The translations under genes were made by a program, and so were the position numbers. The notes under the pieces were generated by a model that was not told where the DNA came from, searched no databases, and saw only the letters and a program-made list of their open reading frames with translations. This document shows, in pieces, positions 59,044-64,000 of a DNA stretch of 64,000 nucleotides. The stretch's first letter is position 1, and the number at the start of each line of letters is the position of its first letter. Origin of the DNA: a bacterium (GTDB lineage: Bacteria > Vulcanimicrobiota > Xenobia > Xenobiales > JADMJV01); contig JAFEBA010000063.1 in the NCBI GenBank assembly GCA_018266105.1, positions 61,753-125,752 of the forward strand. Direction: 5' to 3'.

Positions 59044-60339
59044 TCAGGGAGGACTTTCAAACAAAATTCTCAGCCAGTCATCCGCCTGCATGCGAGGCTG
59101 CAAACCGTATCCGGGAGAATCTAGAATGAGCCACTGAATGAAGCTGGCGAGCAGCTGACGCAGTTCATCACTCATCGATTCGATACGGTGCAATTTGATT
59201 TTAGGACCGTAGCCGTGAACCAGAGCCGAACGGGCCGCGTAAGCCGAGCGAAACAGATGGTAGCTGGGCTGACGGGGCGCTTTATGGATCCAGTGAGACA
59301 GAGATGAACCGTTTAAAGAGAAACGATGACTCAATTCATTCTGCAGCCCCTGCAGCAGCACTGCCTCAAAGCCGACCACCAAATCCACCAGACGATCCTC
59401 GTGGCGCAACCGCGAGCCGGCCAGAGCATAGCGGTGCAAGGCCGAACGCAAGGCCGGATAGCCCTGAGCTTTTTGCGCCACCTCAAAGCTACGACGCAAA
59501 TCGGGCAGTTCGCTGGGATGAATCAGGCTGGGCGGAAAAATGGCGGGACCGGAAGCTCGAGGCAAACGAGAAGCGGCGCAACGTCCAAGGCTGGGGTTGG
59601 TGACTAAAAAAAAGGGGGTGCCTAACTCCACCTGGGCCTCTGGCTTGAGCAGCAGCACCGCCTCCTGCACCCGCTCGGTTTCGCGAAGATAGCTCCGCCA
59701 GCGCTCAGGCCCCTTAAAAAAGTGATCGAACTCTCGCAGTTTTTCCTGGCGGCTAATGCGTACTTCCACCCTCTGCAAGGTGGCCACATCCGAACTGATC
59801 AAACCGTATTGCAACGTATCTAACGAAGGCATCCGCTCGGTCAGCTCTTCGTCGTTCAGGCTGATCATCGAGACCTGATAACTTGAATCGGGCGGGCTGA
59901 GCTCAGCGCAATCTCCCAGTAGCTCTACTCCCAGCAAACGACGACAGAGCACGAAGGTGGCCTCGCCCCGCCAGCTGGCCTCAGCCAGCTCCAGCAGGTA
60001 GCGCGAAAAAAGAGAGCGGCGCAAGGTCGTCCCCTGGGTCGCGTGAGCCAGGGCCGAATGCACCACGGCTTCGGCGTGCGTTTCCGGGGCCCGAGAAAAG
60101 CGCAAAGGGGAACGTGCCAGACACTCGGCCAGCAAACCGCTCAGATGACGAAAAGAGGCCAGAGAATGCACAAAAGCCCCCGACCAGCTGGCGAACTCAG
60201 CGCTCGGATTGATATGCAGCGAACCACTCCAGGCCTTCAAAGCCGCTCCCGGCGAGATGGTGAACTTGCTCTCGCTCGGGTGAGCGACAATCTCCGCAAT
60301 CAGCTCGTCAGCCGCCTGGGATAAACGGGTCAAGGGCAT
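59044..60339 (-). CDS. ApeA-like HEPN domain protein
   Basis: 431 residues. The C-terminal third carries a HEPN-like helical domain: LVDLVVGFEAVLLQGLQNEL, SLSHWIHK, then the catalytic motif RSALVHG (R-x4-H) near residue 368 and a final helix. This is the arrangement of the ApeA-like HEPN proteins, in which R-x4-6-H is the RNase-type site. The N-terminal 300 residues are of unknown type and mixed alpha/beta. Some ApeA members act in phage defence by degrading tRNA, but others are orphan. There is no membrane segment. It is the first gene of the minus-strand cluster, upstream of the M61 peptidase (41-base gap). It stands alone rather than in a defence island. Confidence 0.72.
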   Translation of the reverse strand: MPLTRLSQAADELIAEIVAHPSESKFTISPGAALKAWSGSLHINPSAEFASWSGAFVHSLASFRHLSGLLAECLARSPLRFSRAPETHAEAVVHSALAHATQGTTLRRSLFSRYLLELAEASWRGEATFVLCRRLLGVELLGDCAELSPPDSSYQVSMISLNDEELTERMPSLDTLQYGLISSDVATLQRVEVRISRQEKLREFDHFFKGPERWRSYLRETERVQEAVLLLKPEAQVELGTPFFLVTNPSLGRCAASRLPRASGPAIFPPSLIHPSELPDLRRSFEVAQKAQGYPALRSALHRYALAGSRLRHEDRLVDLVVGFEAVLLQGLQNELSHRFSLNGSSLSHWIHKAPRQPSYHLFRSAYAARSALVHGYGPKIKLHRIESMSDELRQLLASFIQWLILDSPGYGLQPRMQADDWLRILFESPP

Positions 60340-60364
60340 GTTCAGAGGTTCGGCCCAGCACCGG

Positions 60365-60393
60365 CGGTACCCTGGTACTTCAGGAGGGTACCG
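60365..60393. other. inverted repeat upstream of the HEPN gene
   Basis: CGGTACCCT and AGGGTACCG form a nine-base perfect stem around an 11-base loop that itself contains a third GGTAC. It lies 25 bases upstream of the HEPN-protein start, in the divergent region. It could be an operator or a leader hairpin. Confidence 0.4.
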
Positions 60394-60443
60394 GTATCAA
60401 TGCCGCCAGTCCGCCAGTTGAGTTAACCTTCAGTCAGCAAAAA

Positions 60444-60460
60444 ATTGAAAGGATTTCAAT
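60444..60460. promoter_or_regulatory. 17-base palindrome in the divergent promoter region
   Basis: ATTGAAA, a three-base spacer and TTTCAAT form a perfect seven-base palindrome that also covers the AAAGGA ribosome site of the small membrane-protein gene. It is a candidate operator. A similar TTGAAA/TTTCAA pair occurs at 38348-38382. Confidence 0.35.
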
Positions 60461-60463
60461 TTG

Positions 60464-60637
60464 ATGAAGAGCCATGGAGTGCTTACATTATTTCTGCTCA
60501 CACTGTTCACGGGCGTTTTGACTCAAGCCGGGAGCGGAGTGGCCGCGGTGGGCTTGTCTCGACTGCTGGTAGCTGTCTTCGGAGGCCTTGCCCTTCTTTC
60601 GCTGGCCCTCCACGAAGGGCGTCAGAACCTCGCCTGA
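60464..60637 (+). CDS. small two-helix membrane protein
   Basis: 57 residues from the ATG at 60464. AAAGGA stands about ten bases upstream. The protein has two membrane helices: VLTLFLLTLFTGVLTQA and LLVAVFGGLALLSLALH, separated by a short Gly/Ser/Ala loop, and ends in a charged tail (EGRQNLA). Such two-TM micro-proteins often act as subunits or toxins. The gene lies in the divergent region before the UbiA-like gene, 52 bases upstream. Function unknown; the translation signal and continuous hydrophobic pattern support it as real. Confidence 0.6.
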   Translation: MKSHGVLTLFLLTLFTGVLTQAGSGVAAVGLSRLLVAVFGGLALLSLALHEGRQNLA

Positions 60638-60689
60638 ATATACCCGAAAGAAGCAAAGGGGATCGCTGCAGACGGGATAACTGACACCC

Positions 60690-61565
60690 ATGCGCCAGTT
60701 CCTGTGCCAACTCGCCTACTCCAACCTGTGGATCGCCATGGCCGCCGTGGGTCACGCCTACGTCAACTGCAGGCTGCTGGGCATTCAAGCTCCCCAGGCC
60801 TGCTGGCTTTGCGGGCTCAGCATGTTCTTTGTCTATACCTTCGCCAAAACGGTTCGCTTTGATCCCGAGGCAGATCAGGCTAATGATCCCGAACGAATGG
60901 CCTTTCTGATGCGCTGGCGTTGGCCCTTGATCGCGCTGGCCAGCCTCGGTTTCTTACAGGGGTTACGGCTGACCTACGCCTCGCCAATCCGAGCCCTATT
61001 GTTCACCTTCGCCTTGCTGGGAGCCATCTTCTACGATGTCAAATGGCTACCCCGCCACTTTCGCTATCGCCGTCTCAAGGACATTACTGGCGTCAAGAGT
61101 CTGGTCGTAGGCCTGATTTGGGGCCTGCAGACCACCGCTCTTCCTGCGTACGAAGCCGGCCTCAGCCTGATCCATCCAGCCGTGGTGGGCCTATACCTTT
61201 ATGGAGGCCTGAGCTGGTTCATCAATACCGTCTACTTCGATATCGGCGACATGAAAGGAGACCAACTGGAAGGGGTTGTGACTCTGCCCTTGCACTGGGG
61301 CTTGAGCCGAACAGTTGCGCGCCTGCACTGGATCAATCTGAGTGCACAGCTGTTGCTGGCCAGCCTCTGGGGCCTCGGATGGGTCAGTTCGGCTGCCCTC
61401 TGGCTCCTGCCCGTGGCCGGTTTCAACTGGCTCTATATACGGCAGGCTCGCAGCCAGGACAGCGAACTTGGTTTCTGGTGTGACGTTATTGCTGATGGCA
61501 CCTGGGTATTCTTCGGTCTCTACCTGGCCGCTTTGAGCTCCCTAAAAATTCTCGGCTCGATCTAA
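60690..61565 (+). CDS. UbiA-like membrane prenyltransferase family protein
   Basis: 291 residues with about nine membrane helices. UbiA enzymes move prenyl chains onto aromatic rings in the membrane (quinone, heme O or lipid synthesis). The second Asp motif is good (YFDIGDMKGDQLEG, with DxxxDxxGD spacing). The first Asp-rich motif is not canonical (FAKTVRFDPEADQANDPERM), and this weakens a functional prediction. A basic region (RYRRLKDITGVKSLVVG) fits the loop after helix 3. It may be a divergent member acting on an unknown substrate. It follows the two-TM gene and precedes the sigma factor gene by about 70 bases. Confidence 0.78.
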   Translation: MRQFLCQLAYSNLWIAMAAVGHAYVNCRLLGIQAPQACWLCGLSMFFVYTFAKTVRFDPEADQANDPERMAFLMRWRWPLIALASLGFLQGLRLTYASPIRALLFTFALLGAIFYDVKWLPRHFRYRRLKDITGVKSLVVGLIWGLQTTALPAYEAGLSLIHPAVVGLYLYGGLSWFINTVYFDIGDMKGDQLEGVVTLPLHWGLSRTVARLHWINLSAQLLLASLWGLGWVSSAALWLLPVAGFNWLYIRQARSQDSELGFWCDVIADGTWVFFGLYLAALSSLKILGSI

Positions 61566-61637
61566 AACTTTCCGCCCAGCTCTCGACTCTTCTCCTGCAG
61601 TTCGACTTTTACAGCCGGAAAGAAAGGGGAGAGCCCA

Positions 61638-62225
61638 TTGTCGGCAACATTAACAGCCCCATGGGTAGTGGAGGGCGCCTTGATTGGTAACCCCGCCAGG
61701 GAGGAATCTCCTGTCGAGGCATGGGTCCGCCAATTGCAGGCCGGACAATCCGAAGCCCTGGAACCGCTCATCGAGCACACCCAAAACAAAGCCTGGCAGG
61801 TCGCCTACGCCATCCTGCAAAACCGCCAGGAGGTGGAAGACGCCATGCAGGACGCCTACTTGCTGGTCTATCAGAATATCCACCAACTGAAAGAACCCCG
61901 CGCCTTCTGGGGTTGGTTCAAACGAATCCTGGTCAATCGCTGTCTGCGCCTTCACAAGCGCCCATTGGCAGCAGAATTGCCCGAGGAACCGGCGCAGATC
62001 GCGCCCGAACCGAGCGAGACCCGACTGGATATTAACCAGGCCTTTTCTCAACTCTCCGCAAGCGACCGCACCGTGCTGGGACTGCGCGAGATTCTGGATT
62101 ACACTTACGAGGAAATCGCCCAGGTCCTCGAGGTTCCCCTCACCACCGTCAAGACTCGCCTGTACAACGCCCGCAATCGCTTCTGCAAGTTCTTTGCCCG
62201 CGATGCCAAAGGAGAAAGCCAATGA
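61638..62225 (+). CDS. ECF sigma factor
   Basis: 195 residues from a TTG with AGGGGAG about eight bases upstream. Sigma region 2 (about residues 30-100) includes the DNA-melting helix: WQVAYAILQNRQEVEDAMQD, AYLLVYQNIHQLKEPRAFWG. Region 4 (about 130-185) holds the HTH: DRTVLGLREILDYTYEEIAQ, then VLEVPLTTVKTRLYNARNRF. No region 3 and no extra C-terminal domain, so it is a plain ECF factor. The stop overlaps the ATG of the next gene (ATGA), which encodes a zinc-finger anti-sigma type protein, so the two are translationally coupled. Confidence 0.93.
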   Translation: MSATLTAPWVVEGALIGNPAREESPVEAWVRQLQAGQSEALEPLIEHTQNKAWQVAYAILQNRQEVEDAMQDAYLLVYQNIHQLKEPRAFWGWFKRILVNRCLRLHKRPLAAELPEEPAQIAPEPSETRLDINQAFSQLSASDRTVLGLREILDYTYEEIAQVLEVPLTTVKTRLYNARNRFCKFFARDAKGESQ

Positions 62226-64000
62226 GCTGCCCACTGGAAGATCGTCAGATTCAAAGCTGGTTGGACGGGGAAACCGACTTGAGCCAGCATCTTCAGGACT
62301 GCCCTGAATGCCAGCAGCGGATGTCTGCCGTGCAGGGATTGCGAAGCCGGCTCACCCCGCCGCCCAGCCCGCTGGGCCGTGATTTCGCGCAACGCACGGC
62401 TCGCCACATCTTAAAAGTGAGCGACAAAGTCGGACCCAGTCGGCCCTGGAACCTGCGAGAAAACCCGCTGGTGCACGTGGTGCAGCGCGAACGCGCCCGT
62501 CGCCTGCTGCGCGCCCCCCACCCTGCCGCCGTGTTGCTACTCTACCTGCTCCCCGGAGCTTTGATCTTCCATTACGGCGACGATGACGCTCGCTGGGCCT
62601 ACTTTGGAATGCTGAGACTGGGGCTGAGTGTACTGATTCCCCTGCTCCTGCTCAGCCTGGAATGGGTGACCCTCTCCTCTCTGGTGAGGGGACGTTGCCT
62701 GGAAGAAATTCTGCAGACTGGCCTGGGCCCGGCCCTGGTCAGCGACACCCTGGCCTTAAGTGGACTGCGCAGTTTGTTGCCGGTACTCTTGATGACCGGA
62801 TTGGCCCTGCTGCCTGTCCATCCCCAGGGATTATTACTCTGGTTCCCGATGACCCTGCTGGCCTTCGTCAGCGCCGGCTACCTCTCCCAAGCCCATCTGG
62901 TCGGGCGGACCTGGCCCCGCTGGCTGAGCTTTCTGGGGCTGGCGGCTGTAGCCGGGGCATTGGGCGCTCCCCTACCCTGGAATCTGGTGAGCGCGGCAGT
63001 TCTCAGCCTCCTGGCCGTGGCCGCCCGCCGTCAAAGCCTGGCCAGCCTGTCGGCCCAACAGCAGGGGCGGTCATCCCTGCGAACTGGCCGCCACATCTGG
63101 GCCGCGCAGAGCAGGTTGGCTCGGCGCCTGCCGGAGCTGGCTTTGCTCCAGCGGGAACTGAAACGACGAAACCTTTTCAACTTTTCAGTTCTGGCTGGAA
63201 ACCTGGGCATCTGTGTGGCCAGCTACACAATGTTCGGCTGGAACGCCTATTCCTGGCCACTGTTTGCGGCTGCTGCAGCCCTGATCTGCAGCTTCAGTCT
63301 GGTCAACCGGGAAAAGGATAGCGGGGCCTTTGAAGTGCTGATGCACAGCGGACTGCAGCCCCGCGACTGGTGGCAGAGCGCCCAATGGCTGTCGGCCCTT
63401 CAAGTGACGCCGGCTTTGCTGGCGGCAGCCGGAGCTGCGGCCTGGCAGTGTCGCGACCTGGGACTCTTCAGTCTGACCGCCCGTGCGCTGGGTACAGGCT
63501 GCAGCCTGCTGGTCAGCCTGCACGCCGGAGCCGTGATTGGAACCAACCTGAGCTTGAGAACCAGCACCTCTCGCCAGGCGGCTGGCGAGGCCATCAAGGA
63601 AGTGTCCCTGCTGGGACTCACGACTCTGCTGATCGTCGGCCTGATTCCCGCTTTGCTGGGACACGGTAGCTTGTTGATGTCCGCGCTGGAGTCTTTTGGG
63701 GTCAAGATGCAGGACGCGCTGGATGGCTTTGCTGTGTTGCCCGTCATGCTGGCCCTCTACCTGCGCGCACGTTTCCTGCGCCAGAGAACCTCTATCAACC
63801 CCTGGACCCTTCTGCTGAGCCTGAGCGTCCCCGGCTATGTCTGGCTTCAGATCAGCACCTCGATCCTTTACTACAACAGTGGGCAGGCCAATTTTTATGC
63901 CGGCCTCAGCCTGCTGCTGGCCTTTGGCTGGTGCTGGTGGGCTGCTCCAATGGCCCAAAAACCTGCACGCAACCGTTGGGCCGCGCTGGTGGCCAGCTAT
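62222..64000 (+). CDS. anti-sigma factor fused to a large multi-pass membrane protein, 3' end outside window
   Basis: The frame starts at the ATG at 62222 (ATGA overlap with the sigma gene) and stays open to the last base, 593 codons, so it continues beyond the window. Residues 1-35 look like a zinc-finger anti-sigma domain of the zf-HC2 kind: Cys3, then DLSQHLQDCPECQQRM with His24, Cys28 and Cys31. A polar linker follows (about 36-105). From about residue 106 there are many hydrophobic segments (PAAVLLLYLLPGALIF, LSVLIPLLLLSLEW, LPVLLMTGLALLPV, and more) with a central cytoplasmic loop near residues 285-310. Ordinary anti-sigma factors have one membrane helix, so this fusion to a transporter- or permease-like body is unusual. 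Confidence 0.82.
   Translation, partial: MSCPLEDRQIQSWLDGETDLSQHLQDCPECQQRMSAVQGLRSRLTPPPSPLGRDFAQRTARHILKVSDKVGPSRPWNLRENPLVHVVQRERARRLLRAPHPAAVLLLYLLPGALIFHYGDDDARWAYFGMLRLGLSVLIPLLLLSLEWVTLSSLVRGRCLEEILQTGLGPALVSDTLALSGLRSLLPVLLMTGLALLPVHPQGLLLWFPMTLLAFVSAGYLSQAHLVGRTWPRWLSFLGLAAVAGALGAPLPWNLVSAAVLSLLAVAARRQSLASLSAQQQGRSSLRTGRHIWAAQSRLARRLPELALLQRELKRRNLFNFSVLAGNLGICVASYTMFGWNAYSWPLFAAAAALICSFSLVNREKDSGAFEVLMHSGLQPRDWWQSAQWLSALQVTPALLAAAGAAAWQCRDLGLFSLTARALGTGCSLLVSLHAGAVIGTNLSLRTSTSRQAAGEAIKEVSLLGLTTLLIVGLIPALLGHGSLLMSALESFGVKMQDALDGFAVLPVMLALYLRARFLRQRTSINPWTLLLSLSVPGYVWLQISTSILYYNSGQANFYAGLSLLLAFGWCWWAAPMAQKPARNRWAALVASY

Noticed and set aside
1..64000. Search for tRNA, rRNA, insertion sequences, integrase or prophage genes
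   Set aside because: None could be recognised by eye. The window looks like stable chromosomal sequence, though a small RNA could be missed without covariance searches.

Overview
The window is a gene-dense, G+C-rich stretch of bacterial chromosome with about 60 protein genes. I see no rRNA, tRNA, insertion sequence, prophage or CRISPR array. Lipoprotein and Sec signal peptides, a PQQ-type dehydrogenase, type IV pilus and pseudopilin genes, Pel-type polysaccharide genes, HD-GYP, receiver and histidine kinase proteins and Ser/Thr kinases point to a free-living, surface-associated bacterium that is probably diderm. Many starts are TTG or GTG, and genes are often joined by four-base NTGA stop/start overlaps. 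I cannot name the phylum. The mixture (Pel core, tandem PilT, DUF2723, many orphan Pro/Gln-rich proteins) looks like a poorly sampled lineage.

Layout. 1-5.0 kb: the end of an ABC-F ATPase, an HD-GYP protein, and a two-in-one PilT ATPase. 5.0-9.8 kb: a DUF1272 protein, PepD dipeptidase and an FAD oxidoreductase on the minus strand, then a YwlE-type phosphatase and a metallo-beta-lactamase-fold protein. 9.9-16.3 kb: an exported six-hairpin glycosidase-like protein, two small proteins, and a divergent pair of Ser/Thr kinase genes, one intact and one apparently catalytically dead. 16.3-21.9 kb: a pelEFGD operon led by a small membrane protein. 22.6-26.1 kb: nadA-nadB-nadC behind a promoter with repeated operator-like sites.

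26.1-38.3 kb: a tightly overlapping minus-strand operon of eight genes. It encodes a receiver/BTAD regulator, a second receiver protein, a PilC/GspF platform protein, three prepilin-like proteins (one of 804 residues), a sensor histidine kinase and a DUF2723 glycosyltransferase-like membrane protein. It reads as a self-regulated pilus or secretion module, possibly glycosylated. 38.4-40.9 kb: a secreted protein, an EcsC protein, a CTG-started metallophosphoesterase, a 58-residue protein and a zinc ribbon protein.

41.0-51.9 kb: an accessory-looking zone of LysM-like, Pro/Gln-rich and secreted orphan proteins, a transglutaminase, an EEP nuclease/phosphatase, a PQQ dehydrogenase and an isoaspartyl peptidase. 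51.9-60.3 kb: a seven-gene minus-strand cluster of a HEPN-like protein, an M61 peptidase, an unknown Pro-rich protein, an acyl-CoA dehydrogenase-like protein, a zinc alcohol dehydrogenase-like protein, a class II cyclic-nucleotide phosphodiesterase lipoprotein and an RCK membrane protein. 60.4-64 kb: a 57-residue membrane protein, a UbiA-like protein, and an ECF sigma factor coupled to a zinc-finger anti-sigma/membrane fusion that runs off the window end.
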